DNA from: a virus
Length of the DNA stretch: 28,107 bases
Reading direction: 5' to 3' (one strand)
Virus record (IMG/VR): IMGVR_UViG_3300032173_000031
Coordinates: 1-28,107 of that record
Shown here piece by piece: positions 18,546 through 26,762 of the stretch (position 1 is its first letter; each line of letters begins with the position of its first letter). A program made the translations under genes and the position numbers. A model generated the notes under the pieces. The model ran no database searches. It was given only the letters and a program-made list of their open reading frames with translations, and was not told where the DNA came from.

Positions 18546-21081
18546 CCTCACGTGGGACGAACTCGAGGCCAAGGTCGGCGGTGGCGCCGCGCCCGGTGGC
18601 CAGGCAGCAGCCGTGCCTGTGGCGCGGCCGTCCCAGGCCGACACATGGGCCGCTCTCGAACAGCGCCTTGGGGGACAGCGCCAAGCGTTCGGACAGGCGC
18701 GGGCCGAGAAGCCTCCGACGCTGCTCGACGAGGACCGCGAAGCGGCGATCCAGGCAGTCGCGCAGAACAAGATCGACGACAAGCAGCTGCTCGCCAACAC
18801 GATGGCCGCGCTGCAGTCTCGCTACCCCGTCATCGCCCCCGGCGAGGACGACTCGGGCGCGCTCATGGGAATCACCGCCGCCGACAAGGACGGCAGCATC
18901 ACAGTGATGGTCCCCGACGCACTCGCCGAGATCTACCGCGGCGCACACAAGATCCTGCGCGCTCAGGCGGAGCAGCAGCCCGAGATCGGGAGCTTCGCGG
19001 CGCGCGCCGGGGCGGGGCTCAAGGCGAGCCCGAACGGCGCCATCAACTACTTGCAAAACCGCTTCCCAGATGCGCAAATCATCCCCGACGTAGACGAAGA
19101 CGGGACGCTGACCGGCAACGCCATCATTCGCGAGCCGGGCAAGCCCCCGCGGTACCTGGACCGCAAAGACCTATGGACGTTGGGCGACGTTGCGGACCTG
19201 TCGGGGGATGCGCTTGAAACGAGCGTTGGTACAGCTGGTGCTGTCGGTGGGGCTCTGCTTGGGGGTCCAGCTGGCGCTGTGGCTGGCGGTGCTGTTGGTG
19301 GCGGCCTTGGTGCCGCCGCTCGGCAGGTGGCTTCTGCGACTCTACCCGGAGCAGACAACCTCTCCACAGGTGATCGACTCGTCAATATTGGCCTCTCGGC
19401 GGGACTAGGCGCCGCCGGCGAGGCCGCCGCCATCCCCATCGCAGTTGGCGCCCGCGTAGTCGGCCGGACCATGCTCCAGGGGGCGAGACGCGTCTATGGC
19501 GTGCTCCCCGAGGCCGTCCCGGGCGTGGCCGCCGCTCGGCGATCGGCAGCCACCACGGAGCTCGCCAAGACGGTCGGGATCGACGTCGGCGGCCAGGCAT
19601 CGCAGGGCCTGAAAGCGACGACCACCAAGAAGTTCTACGAGCGGACGCAGGAGATCGAGCAGACGCTTTCCGCCCTGAACGTCGACGACCCGGTCAAGTT
19701 CACGGTACCCGAGGCGACGGGCAGCAAGTATGGCCTCGGCGTGCAGCGCGTGCTCGCACAGACCCCCGAGACGATGGACGAGATGGCGATGATGAAGGCG
19801 CGCAAGGCCGCATCCATCTCGAAGGCCGCTGATCGCATCGTCGACCTCGTGGCGGCCAACCCGGACGAGCTCGGGGACGCCACCGTGGGAGAGGCGACGG
19901 CCGGCACGGTGAGCAAGTACATCGGCGCGGCCCGCGAAGCCCGCTCGGCCACCGCCGGGCCGATCTACCGCGCCTCGAGCGAAGCTGGCGGCGGCGCGCG
20001 CAACACCATCACCGACTCCACGCGCAAGGCCCTCGGCGACATCATCGAATCCAACAAGTTCAATCCGGCCAAGACGGAGTCCCAAGCCCGCGCCGTCCTC
20101 GACAAGCTCACCCAAGCGGGCACGAAGAAGGGTGGCCGTGTCACCATCGACGACATGCAGAACCTGCGGTCGCTATTCGTCGGCATCCAGTCGGGAGAGT
20201 TGACGCCCATCGAGGGCCTGGCGGTGGCGAACCAGCGCCGGCTGGCGGGCAAGGTGCTCGACGCCATCGAGACCGATCTCACCGCAACCGAGGGCACCGT
20301 CAACGGCGAGGCCGCGACTCTCCTTCGCAAGGCCAACTCGACTTGGCGGGAGATGTCGAAGCCGATCAACGAGGCGGCCACGGACGTGCTGAACCGGATC
20401 CTCAAGCTCGACCAGGCGGGCGCCGGAGAGTCAGTGGTGGGGCGCGTGATGTCGATGAGCGGAAAGCAGCGCCGCGGCTTGTTCGACATCCTCGAGAAGA
20501 CCGACCCGGCCGTCGCCAAGAACCTGCGCGCGCAAGTCCTGCTCGGCGTCTATGAGTCGGGCGGCAAGATGCGCGCCGCCACCGAGTTCGGGCGTGATGT
20601 GCTCAACGAGTCCACGACGACCGGCATGCGACCCGTGACGCTGGCCAACTCGCTGCGCAAGAACGCCGACCTACTCGGAGAGCTCTTCGGACAGGATCTG
20701 CGCACGCGAAAGAACCTGCTTGCACTTGTCGGCGGGCTCGACCGTCTCGGGAGCGGGCCCGGGATTGAAGGCTCTGACACGATGTTCAAGAGCCTGGTGC
20801 AACTCACATCGCGATTCGGTGGCGGAGGTGGTGATCTCGTGTCGCAGGCGGCGCGCGCCGCGGCCAAGGCCATCGACCGTCGCCTGATGTCGCCGCAGGC
20901 GATGATGGAGGCGCTGTCGACGCCCGAGGGGATCGCGAGCGTCGAGACCATGATCCGGCCGCTCATCAGCAAGACGCCGCCGACCGTCGACATGCTCCGC
21001 GAGTCCATCTCCGCCATGGGCCGGCTCGCCGGCGAGGCGACCTTGGTCGACCCCGAGCAGAAGCCGAGGATGAGGCAGTGA
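18538..21081 (+). CDS. Large DNA ejection protein, P22 gp16-like
   Basis: An 847-residue protein starting at a GTG that follows GGAGG and overlaps the previous stop by eight bases. It begins ADLTWDELEAKVGGG, then ADTWAALEQRLGG, a repeat of W-x-x-L-E. The centre (about 229-310) is hydrophobic and glycine-rich: VGTAGAVGGALLGGPAGAVA and GGAVGGGLGAAA, then SAGLGAAGEAAAIPIAVGAR, a glycine-zipper likely to enter membranes. The C-terminal 500 residues are helical and charged. This suits an internal virion protein that lines the trans-envelope channel during DNA entry. Codons for residues 224-289 end mostly in T or A, unlike the rest of the gene, and a second frame is open there (see 19208-19408). 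Confidence 0.65.
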   Translation: MADLTWDELEAKVGGGAAPGGQAAAVPVARPSQADTWAALEQRLGGQRQAFGQARAEKPPTLLDEDREAAIQAVAQNKIDDKQLLANTMAALQSRYPVIAPGEDDSGALMGITAADKDGSITVMVPDALAEIYRGAHKILRAQAEQQPEIGSFAARAGAGLKASPNGAINYLQNRFPDAQIIPDVDEDGTLTGNAIIREPGKPPRYLDRKDLWTLGDVADLSGDALETSVGTAGAVGGALLGGPAGAVAGGAVGGGLGAAARQVASATLPGADNLSTGDRLVNIGLSAGLGAAGEAAAIPIAVGARVVGRTMLQGARRVYGVLPEAVPGVAAARRSAATTELAKTVGIDVGGQASQGLKATTTKKFYERTQEIEQTLSALNVDDPVKFTVPEATGSKYGLGVQRVLAQTPETMDEMAMMKARKAASISKAADRIVDLVAANPDELGDATVGEATAGTVSKYIGAAREARSATAGPIYRASSEAGGGARNTITDSTRKALGDIIESNKFNPAKTESQARAVLDKLTQAGTKKGGRVTIDDMQNLRSLFVGIQSGELTPIEGLAVANQRRLAGKVLDAIETDLTATEGTVNGEAATLLRKANSTWREMSKPINEAATDVLNRILKLDQAGAGESVVGRVMSMSGKQRRGLFDILEKTDPAVAKNLRAQVLLGVYESGGKMRAATEFGRDVLNESTTTGMRPVTLANSLRKNADLLGELFGQDLRTRKNLLALVGGLDRLGSGPGIEGSDTMFKSLVQLTSRFGGGGGDLVSQAARAAAKAIDRRLMSPQAMMEALSTPEGIASVETMIRPLISKTPPTVDMLRESISAMGRLAGEATLVDPEQKPRMRQ
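19208..19408 (+). CDS. Candidate nested membrane-protein gene
   Basis: A 66-codon frame shifted by one base inside the gp16-like gene. It reads MRLKRALVQLVLSVGLCLGV, then QLALWLAVLLVAALVPPLGR and WLLRLYPEQTTSPQ, that is, a basic start, one or two membrane helices and a polar tail. In this frame nearly every codon ends in G or C, as in real genes here. In the host frame the same stretch is rich in GGT, GCT, CTT and GTT codons, and normal usage returns almost exactly at the nested TAG. That double signature suggests two coding frames under selection. The ATG at 19208 is preceded by GGGGG with no spacing, and a TTG at 19190 is an alternative start, so initiation is weak. Function unknown; a small lysis or entry-related membrane protein is possible. 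Confidence 0.4.
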   Translation: MRLKRALVQLVLSVGLCLGVQLALWLAVLLVAALVPPLGRWLLRLYPEQTTSPQVIDSSILASRRD

Positions 21082-22469
21082 GCGAGCTCGTTCCCATCCC
21101 CTGGGCCACCCAGAGCACCAAGGCGCAATCGGGCGTCGTCTCCGCCGAGCGCTTGGTGAACTGCTACCTGGAGGTCAACCCAGCGAGCAGCAAGGGTCCG
21201 GTCGCGGTCTACGGCGACGCCGGGCTCAAGCTGTGGGGGGCGATTGGCGCGGGCCCAATTCGCGGGTCGCTGCTGAAAGGCGAGAACCTGTTCGTGGTGA
21301 GCGGGACCGAGTTGTACGCCGTTACCGCCGATAAGGTGCTTGCGTTGATCGGCACCATCCCCGGCAACGGCGACGTCGCTATGATCGCCAACGCGACGCA
21401 CGTCGGCATCGCGACGAATCTTGGCTTCTGCGCTGCGACCCTCGACGCGGCTCCCGTGCTGGTTGACGGCAACCGCTACACCTCGGCCGCATACATGGAT
21501 GGCATCGGCATTCTGGCGCTGGCGGACTCGGAACAGTTCTTCGTCACCGGGGTCGATGACATGTTGACGATCAACCCCCTCGACTTCTCGAGCGCCGACA
21601 CGTTCGCCGACATGCTCGCTGCCGTGGCGCAGATCAACCGCGAGCTCGTCCTGCTCGGAGCCGAGACGCTCGAGCACTGGTACCCCTCTGGTGATGCCTA
21701 CTTCCCCTTCGCGCGCACGCCCGGCGGCGTTCGCAACGTCGGATGCGCGGCGGCCGGCTCCGTGGTCGTCAGGGCGGACCAGGTGTTCTGGCTCGCAAAC
21801 GACGGTGCCGTCTACTCCATGTCCGGCTACCAGCCCAAGCGCATCAGCACACCCGGCATTGAGCGGGCGATCAAGGCCCTGCCCGCGAAAGAGCTGGCGA
21901 GTGCCGTGGCCTACGGGGTGGAAGGTCACGACCACTACGTGCTGAACTTCATCACGGCGTCGTTCGCCTACGACATCACGACGGGCCTGTGGCGGGACCG
22001 TGCCACCTACGACAAGCCGCGGTGGCGAGTTCAGAGCTACGTGCGCGCCTTCGGTCTCGACCTGGCAGGCGACTTTGAGAGCGGCAACCTATACGAGCTC
22101 GACCCGCAGACCTACGACGACAACGCGCAGCCGTTCGTGCGCACCATGCAGAGCGCGCCCATCCATGGCAGCGGCAGGCAGTTGGTCATGCACAAGTTGT
22201 ACATCGACTGCGAGATGGGCGCCGTGCAGAACGCCGGCGGCACGGCGTATGAAGACCCGCAGTTCATGCTGAGTTGGAGCGACGACGGGGGTAAAACCTG
22301 GTCGGCGGAGCTCACGCGATCCGCAGGCAAGACAGGAGAGGCCACGCGGCGCGCCGTATGGACGCGGCTTGGTAGGTTCTACCAGCGCACGATTCGCCTC
22401 TCGATCTCGGACAAGACAAAGCTCGCCGTCGTCGGCGCTTATGCCGAGATGGAGCAACTCGCCCTATGA
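21078..22469 (+). CDS. Tail hub / packaged-DNA stabilisation protein, gp10-like
   Basis: A 463-residue, mostly beta protein. The opening VPIPWATQSTKAQSGVVSAE then RLVNCYLEVNPASSKGPVAV is characteristic of P22 gp10-like proteins, which continue as a beta-propeller with repeated short blades: LKGENLFVVSGTELYAVTAD, ALADSEQFFVTGVDDMLTIN and QVFWLANDGAVYSMSGYQPK. P22 gp10 is about 472 residues, so the length fits. It plugs the filled head below the connector and holds the tail needle or fibres. The GTG start overlaps the previous stop (GTGA, 21078-21081), and the end overlaps the next start (ATGA, 22466-22469). Confidence 0.75.
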   Translation: MSELVPIPWATQSTKAQSGVVSAERLVNCYLEVNPASSKGPVAVYGDAGLKLWGAIGAGPIRGSLLKGENLFVVSGTELYAVTADKVLALIGTIPGNGDVAMIANATHVGIATNLGFCAATLDAAPVLVDGNRYTSAAYMDGIGILALADSEQFFVTGVDDMLTINPLDFSSADTFADMLAAVAQINRELVLLGAETLEHWYPSGDAYFPFARTPGGVRNVGCAAAGSVVVRADQVFWLANDGAVYSMSGYQPKRISTPGIERAIKALPAKELASAVAYGVEGHDHYVLNFITASFAYDITTGLWRDRATYDKPRWRVQSYVRAFGLDLAGDFESGNLYELDPQTYDDNAQPFVRTMQSAPIHGSGRQLVMHKLYIDCEMGAVQNAGGTAYEDPQFMLSWSDDGGKTWSAELTRSAGKTGEATRRAVWTRLGRFYQRTIRLSISDKTKLAVVGAYAEMEQLAL

Positions 22470-23347
22470 CGCTCCACTTCCCGAACTTGGCCGCGCCCAT
22501 CGCAGGCAAGGAACCCATCACGCCCGCCTGGGCGAAGTACCTACGCGAACAGTTTCTCCCGACGCGCACGACTGCCGACATCGCCGATTCGACCAACGCC
22601 CGCTACTGCACCGACGCCCAGAAGACCGTGCTCGGCAACACGAGCGGCACCAACAGCGGCAATGAGACCACCACTACCGCGGGGACGCTCGTCGACGGCG
22701 CGACGGCGAAGACGACGCCGGTCGACGCGGACAACGTCGCTATCACGGACAGTGCGGCGAGCCACGTCCTCAAGAAGCTTACGTGGGCCAACCTAAAGTC
22801 GACGCTCAAGACGTACTTCGATGGATTGTACGCTGTCACCGCCAAGGGTGTCACCAATGGCGATTCACACGACCACAACGGGGGTGATGGGGCGCAAGTC
22901 AACCATACCACGCTGGCGAACATAGGAACGAGCACCCATGCTGCGATCGACACGCACATCGCGGATCTTGGTGTTCACACCAACGGGCTAGTAATGCTCA
23001 CTGACTCCACGGCGCGAACTTACACGGCGGGGACATGGTACACCATCGGCGCCGCCTTCCCTGTGGACCTCTTCGGGACGTGGGCCGTGATGGTGAACGT
23101 GCAGTACGACGGAACCAACTATCACCAGCACCTGGGCTCGTGCATCCTATCGGCGTTGTGGTGGAAGGCCAGCGGGACGCAGGGCAACCCCGGCTTCTGG
23201 ATGGAGCAGCATAGCGGTAATGATTTCACAGGGTACGCGAGATTTGCGGCTGGTCAAGCGAACCGCGCGATAGAGATCACATTCTCCGCAAACGTCGTGG
23301 TTTGGGCCGGTGGATGCGTGACCGTCGTCGCCAAGAAGTTGATCTAG
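22466..23347 (+). CDS. Tail fibre protein
   Basis: A 293-residue protein. The N-terminal third contains TADIADSTNARYCTDAQKTV, then AITDSAASHVLKKLTWANLK and STLKTYFDGLYAV (about 90-125), a collar segment very common in phage tail fibres. GDSHDHNGGDGAQVNHTTLA then NIGTSTHAAIDTHIADLG (about 131-170) is a His-rich fibre segment. The last 120 residues read as a beta-sandwich receptor-binding tip (SALWWKASGTQGNPGFWMEQ). It probably binds the cell surface and attaches to the hub made by the gene it overlaps (ATGA). Receptor unknown. Confidence 0.65.
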   Translation: MTLHFPNLAAPIAGKEPITPAWAKYLREQFLPTRTTADIADSTNARYCTDAQKTVLGNTSGTNSGNETTTTAGTLVDGATAKTTPVDADNVAITDSAASHVLKKLTWANLKSTLKTYFDGLYAVTAKGVTNGDSHDHNGGDGAQVNHTTLANIGTSTHAAIDTHIADLGVHTNGLVMLTDSTARTYTAGTWYTIGAAFPVDLFGTWAVMVNVQYDGTNYHQHLGSCILSALWWKASGTQGNPGFWMEQHSGNDFTGYARFAAGQANRAIEITFSANVVVWAGGCVTVVAKKLI

Positions 23348-23369
23348 TAAGGAAAGGAAAGGTTGACCC

Positions 23370-24569
23370 ATGCAGAAGTCCGTCAGAGCCTTGCTCGTCC
23401 TCTCCCTGTCGCTTTGGGCCGTCTCGGCTCCGGCGTCGAATCTCACCATCCCCAAGTTCCGCGCGCAGACCATCACCGGCGCGGCCATCCCGAGCGCCAA
23501 GCTCTACTTCTACCTACCCACCACGACGACGCCGAAGGACACCTACTCGGACTCGGCGTTGACGGTGCCGAATGCCAATCCTGTCGTCGCCGATGGCAAC
23601 GGCTGGTTCGGCGAAATCTGGATGACAGCGGCCGAATACAAGATCGTGATGAAGGACGCAGCCGGAGCGACGGTCTGGACGTGCGACCACTACTACCCGG
23701 CATATTCTGCGCTCAACAACCAAATCACGGCGTCGAGCTCCACCGCCACCGCAGCGCTCACCGCCACGAACAGCAGCAGTGGATCCGCCATCGTCGCCAC
23801 GAACAGCGGATCCGGTTACGGCATCACCTCCACGGGGGCCGGTAGCGGGTACGGCGTCTATACGACAGGCGGCGCAGGCGGTGGCATCGGACTGCAGGCT
23901 CGCGGAGGTGCGACGAACGGCAAGGGCGCCAGAATCTACGGCGGGGCCTCGGACGGAGACGGGCTGTACGTCCTGGGCGACGGCACCGGCTACGGCATCC
24001 AGGCCATCGGCGGGCATACCAGCGGCATCGGCGGCGACTTCTACGGCGGCGCTACTAACGGCACTGCCGGTAAGTTCACCGCCGGATCTGGCAACGGCAC
24101 CGGCGTCGTCTCGGTCGGGACGGGGACCGGCAAAGGAGGGACGTTCACCGGCGGGCCGACGAGCGGTGCCGGCATCACGGCGACAGGCGGCGAGCCTAGC
24201 GGCACAGGGGGTGTTTTCCTCGGGGGCACGACAAACGGCACCGGTATCTCTTCGACCGCGTACGGCAGCGGCACGGCCGTCTATGCCGAATCATCCACAG
24301 GTGGAGGTTATGGGGTCAACGCACTGGCCCAGGAGACCGGCATCGCCATCAAGGCGACCGCGACAGACGGTTACGCTCTCTATGTGGATGGCGACAGCAC
24401 GTCGCCGATCAAGCCGCTCCTGCATCTGACCCCGCAAAACTCGTATCCGTCTGGGGCTGTCGTGGTGGGCGACATTTATGTCACCACCGCCGGAGTCCTG
24501 AAAATTTGCACGGTAGCCGGTACTGGTGCGGGCGCGACATGGACCACTGTCGGGGTCCAGACCCCGTAA
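23370..24569 (+). CDS. Tail fibre/spike-like protein with signal peptide and Gly repeats
   Basis: A 399-residue protein in three parts. Residues 1-23 form a Sec-type signal (MQKSVRALLVLSLSLWAVSA, then PAS). Residues 25-110 are a head-binding domain typical of tailspikes: GAAIPSAKLYFYLPTTTTPK, ALTVPNANPVVADGNGWFGE and EYKIVMKDAAGATVWTCDHY. Residues 120-335 are about sixteen Gly/Thr/Ser-rich repeats of about 13 residues of the form GG-x-x-xGTGG-x-F (for instance GGHTSGIGGDFYGGATNGTA), probably a beta-helix or fibrous stalk. A short C-terminal beta domain ends the protein. AAGGAAAGGAAAGG gives a very strong ribosome binding site. The signal peptide is unusual in a virion protein. No enzymatic residues are recognisable in the repeat part. 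Confidence 0.6.
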   Translation: MQKSVRALLVLSLSLWAVSAPASNLTIPKFRAQTITGAAIPSAKLYFYLPTTTTPKDTYSDSALTVPNANPVVADGNGWFGEIWMTAAEYKIVMKDAAGATVWTCDHYYPAYSALNNQITASSSTATAALTATNSSSGSAIVATNSGSGYGITSTGAGSGYGVYTTGGAGGGIGLQARGGATNGKGARIYGGASDGDGLYVLGDGTGYGIQAIGGHTSGIGGDFYGGATNGTAGKFTAGSGNGTGVVSVGTGTGKGGTFTGGPTSGAGITATGGEPSGTGGVFLGGTTNGTGISSTAYGSGTAVYAESSTGGGYGVNALAQETGIAIKATATDGYALYVDGDSTSPIKPLLHLTPQNSYPSGAVVVGDIYVTTAGVLKICTVAGTGAGATWTTVGVQTP

Positions 24570-24582
24570 CGGAGCAACGCCG

Positions 24583-24963
24583 ATGGCCGAGACCTGCGCA
24601 CTGCCAGTTCCGCCGAAGCATCCCCGCTGGGTGTCCATCAAGGGAGCGCTTGCCGACTTGACGCCATCGCTCGGGACCGTGGTTGTCGTTGCGGGGCTCT
24701 TCGCCGGCGCTTCGGCTATCTGGCTCGGGTCGCGTGGCTTCGCCACGGCGGACCATGTCGACGACAAGATCGCCGCCGCGCAGAGGGCCGAGTCCGAGCA
24801 CCGCGCCGAGCTCGAACGCCGCCTAGGCGAGCGCCTGGGAAAGATCGAGGCCGTCAACCAGGCTGTCGGGGACGCCAACATTCGCGACCATGGCGAGATC
24901 AAGCAGTCCATGGGCAAGGTGCAGGATCTCTTGCTGCAGCTGCTGCGCGAGGGCCGCAAGTGA
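24583..24963 (+). CDS. Membrane-anchored coiled-coil protein of the lysis cassette
   Basis: A 126-residue protein. A polar N-terminus (about 1-30) is followed by one transmembrane helix (LGTVVVVAGLFAGASAIWLG, about 29-48) and a long coiled coil (KIAAAQRAESEHRAELERRL, then GERLGKIEAVNQAVGD, about 65-100). This could be a holin-like or inner-membrane spanin-like protein, or a hemolysin XhlA-type lysis factor, which shares the layout of helix plus coiled coil but in reverse order. CGGAG lies nine bases before the ATG at 24583. Its stop overlaps the GTG of a 33-codon membrane-peptide gene. Role inferred from context with the amidase. Confidence 0.5.
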   Translation: MAETCALPVPPKHPRWVSIKGALADLTPSLGTVVVVAGLFAGASAIWLGSRGFATADHVDDKIAAAQRAESEHRAELERRLGERLGKIEAVNQAVGDANIRDHGEIKQSMGKVQDLLLQLLREGRK

Positions 24964-25061
24964 CCGCGCTCGAGGCAAGAGATCTGATTGGCGTCGGGGT
25001 GGCGCTGCTGCTCGCGCTCACCGCCGGCATCGTTCTCAACGCGCGGGGGCCGCGGCTATGA
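24960..25061 (+). CDS. 33-residue single-span membrane peptide (pinholin-like)
   Basis: A short gene coupled on both sides: its GTG overlaps the previous stop (GTGA, 24960-24963) and its TGA overlaps the amidase ATG (ATGA, 25058-25061). The peptide has a charged start (TALEARDLIG), a hydrophobic helix (VGVALLLALTAGIVL, about residues 11-26) and a basic end (NARGPRL). Position directly before the endolysin and a single helix suggest a small holin or a regulator of one. No family is recognised at this length. Confidence 0.5.
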   Translation: MTALEARDLIGVGVALLLALTAGIVLNARGPRL

Positions 25062-25663
25062 TCCTCAACCGCATCGCAGAGGTGCAGGCGCCCAACAGCC
25101 GCGCTCTGCCGCGCCCTCTGCGTCATGTCGTCGTGCACAAGACCAGCCTGTCGCAGATCGAGCCGCACAATCCACGCCCCGTGCCCGACGCCGACCTCGA
25201 CGTGGTCACGCTGGCCGCCGCGTTCTGCCGCGGGCCGATGGCATCGTACACCCGCGGGCTCTTCCCGTATCACATACTGGTGCTGCCCTCCGGGGTCATC
25301 GAGCAGGCCTTGCCGCTCGACATCCAGGCAGCTCACGCAGGAGCCCACAACGCCTACTCGCTGGCCGTCGCCGCGGTGGGTGAGCACGGCCCCCTGACTG
25401 GCAGCCAACAGCGAGCGCTGATCGTCGTGTGCGCTGACCTGATGCGCCTCGAGCGCGTGTCTCTCGCGGGTCACATCGATCTACCGGATGCGAGCCGCGA
25501 CCCGCGCAAGATCTGCCCGGGGCCGCACATCCACATGCGCGAGCTCGTCACGTCCGTCCGCGAAATCCTGCCGCCCGACTGGCGCGTCCGCGACCGCGAC
25601 TACGTGGCGCGCGAGCTCGAGTCGAGAGGCTACCAACTGCATGCCGCCATCAAGGCGGCGTAG
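25058..25663 (+). CDS. Endolysin, N-acetylmuramoyl-L-alanine amidase
   Basis: A 201-residue Amidase_2/PGRP-type enzyme that cuts the bond between muramic acid and the stem peptide. Zinc ligands can be placed: His in RHVVVHKTSL (about residue 26), His in AGHIDLPDAS (about 139) and Cys in RKICPGPHIH (about 151), the usual His-His-Cys set. FPYHILVLPSGVIEQALPLD and AAHAGAHNAYSLAVAAVGEH are family segments. There is no signal peptide, so a holin is needed for release. The start overlaps the membrane-peptide gene. The end of the protein (about 165-201) is helical and has no recognisable cell-wall binding domain. Confidence 0.8.
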   Translation: MILNRIAEVQAPNSRALPRPLRHVVVHKTSLSQIEPHNPRPVPDADLDVVTLAAAFCRGPMASYTRGLFPYHILVLPSGVIEQALPLDIQAAHAGAHNAYSLAVAAVGEHGPLTGSQQRALIVVCADLMRLERVSLAGHIDLPDASRDPRKICPGPHIHMRELVTSVREILPPDWRVRDRDYVARELESRGYQLHAAIKAA

Positions 25664-25674
25664 GAGACCACACA

Positions 25675-26022
25675 ATGGAAGCTGCCGCCAACGTGCTGCT
25701 GGCCATCGTCATCAAGACCGAGAACATCGTGGTTGTGTGCTCGGTGGCAATCGCCATCACGACAGCGCGCCGGGTGCTCCCGGAACTGTTCGCGCGCCCG
25801 CTCGTCATCCGCCTCCTACCCCTGCTGCCGCTCATGCTCTGCACCGCGGCGCTGTGGATCCCATGGGTCGGGGCTCCCGCGGGCGCAGGCGCGCGCGCGC
25901 TACTCGGATGCTTGCTGGGGTCGTTCGTTGGGCAGGCCTACAAGGTGCTGCGGCAGACTGGACGCCGGGCACCCCCCGTAGCCGCTGGAGTTGACCCGCC
26001 GCCGCAGGCGCCCGCGCCATGA
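25675..26022 (+). CDS. Holin-like membrane protein
   Basis: A 115-residue protein with three probable membrane helices: ANVLLAIVIKTENIVVVCSV (about 5-27), LVIRLLPLLPLMLCTAALWI (about 43-63) and AGAGARALLGCLLGSFVGQA (about 69-88). The tail is basic and Pro-rich (RQTGRRAPPVAAGVDPPPQA). Size, number of helices and position directly after the endolysin fit a class I holin. A four-base ATGA overlap joins it to the spanin-like gene. GGAG lies about nine bases before the ATG. Confidence 0.55.
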   Translation: MEAAANVLLAIVIKTENIVVVCSVAIAITTARRVLPELFARPLVIRLLPLLPLMLCTAALWIPWVGAPAGAGARALLGCLLGSFVGQAYKVLRQTGRRAPPVAAGVDPPPQAPAP

Positions 26023-26762
26023 CCCGCGCGGTCATCATCGCGATGCTTGCCGGACTCGCGGCGGTTGGAGCGCTGGCGTACAAGCTCAACCGTGGAGCCG
26101 AGGCGCAGGCCGAGCTCGCGCGCATGGCCGAGGCGGGCAGACTCAGCGCCCAGGGGCTCGTCGTCGAAGAGCGCCGGCAAAAGAATGCTCTCCGGGCCGA
26201 TCGCGACCGACTCGCGGCGGAGAACCCCGAGTTGCGCGCGGCACTTGAGCGCGCAGAGAAGGCGGCGCGCGGCGCCCGCGTGGTCTCGGTGGTGAGTGCG
26301 TCGACGGGGTCGGCCACGGCCACCGGAGAGCCTCGTCCCCCAAGTCCAGTCGCCACCGCCTCAATCGTAACCCCAAAACAGGAAGCCCCGTGTCTGCTCG
26401 CCCCCGGTGACCGCGTTGAGGTCCGCGTCGACCAGGTGACGCTCGAGACGCGCGCCGGCAATCGCGTGCTCGTCGGCGCCGCCGCCGCGTGGCGGCTCGA
26501 CCCCGGGCCCGTGGCGCAGCTCGTCAGTGGGACGTGGCAGGCCGACGTGACAGAGGCGCTCGGCTCTGCCGTGCCTGAGGCGCTGGGCGCCCGCTGGGGC
26601 GCTGGCGTCGCCATCATGGGGTCAGCGCATGGACTCGCACCAGCCATCGCGCTGGCGGCCCCGCCCCTGCGGGCGCTGGGCCTGTCCATGGAGCTATCCG
26701 TGGCGGCGGGCTGGGGCACGGAAGGGCCGGCTGGCTCCGCCATGCTGCTCGTCAGGCCGTAG
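26019..26762 (+). CDS. Spanin-like (Rz-type) membrane protein
   Basis: A 247-residue protein. An N-terminal signal anchor (AVIIAMLAGLAAVGALAYKL, about 4-23) is followed by a charged coiled coil (about 25-85: EAQAELARMAEAGRLSAQGL, LRADRDRLAAENPELRAALE), the layout of Rz. Rz proteins are about 150 residues; here a Pro/Ser/Thr linker (about 95-120) leads to an extra 125-residue domain (DRVEVRVDQVTLETRAGNRV, then ALAAPPLRALGLSMELSVAA), perhaps a small beta barrel or outer-membrane-contacting part. No embedded Rz1 lipoprotein frame was found, so it may act alone as a long spanin. The start overlaps the holin-like gene (ATGA). It is the last gene of the late operon and converges with the minus-strand genes. 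Confidence 0.5.
   Translation: MTRAVIIAMLAGLAAVGALAYKLNRGAEAQAELARMAEAGRLSAQGLVVEERRQKNALRADRDRLAAENPELRAALERAEKAARGARVVSVVSASTGSATATGEPRPPSPVATASIVTPKQEAPCLLAPGDRVEVRVDQVTLETRAGNRVLVGAAAAWRLDPGPVAQLVSGTWQADVTEALGSAVPEALGARWGAGVAIMGSAHGLAPAIALAAPPLRALGLSMELSVAAGWGTEGPAGSAMLLVRP

Noticed and set aside
20550-21935. Minus-strand open frame (461 codons) opposite the ejection and hub genes
   Set aside because: It spans the junction of two coupled plus-strand genes and has the composition of an antisense shadow.
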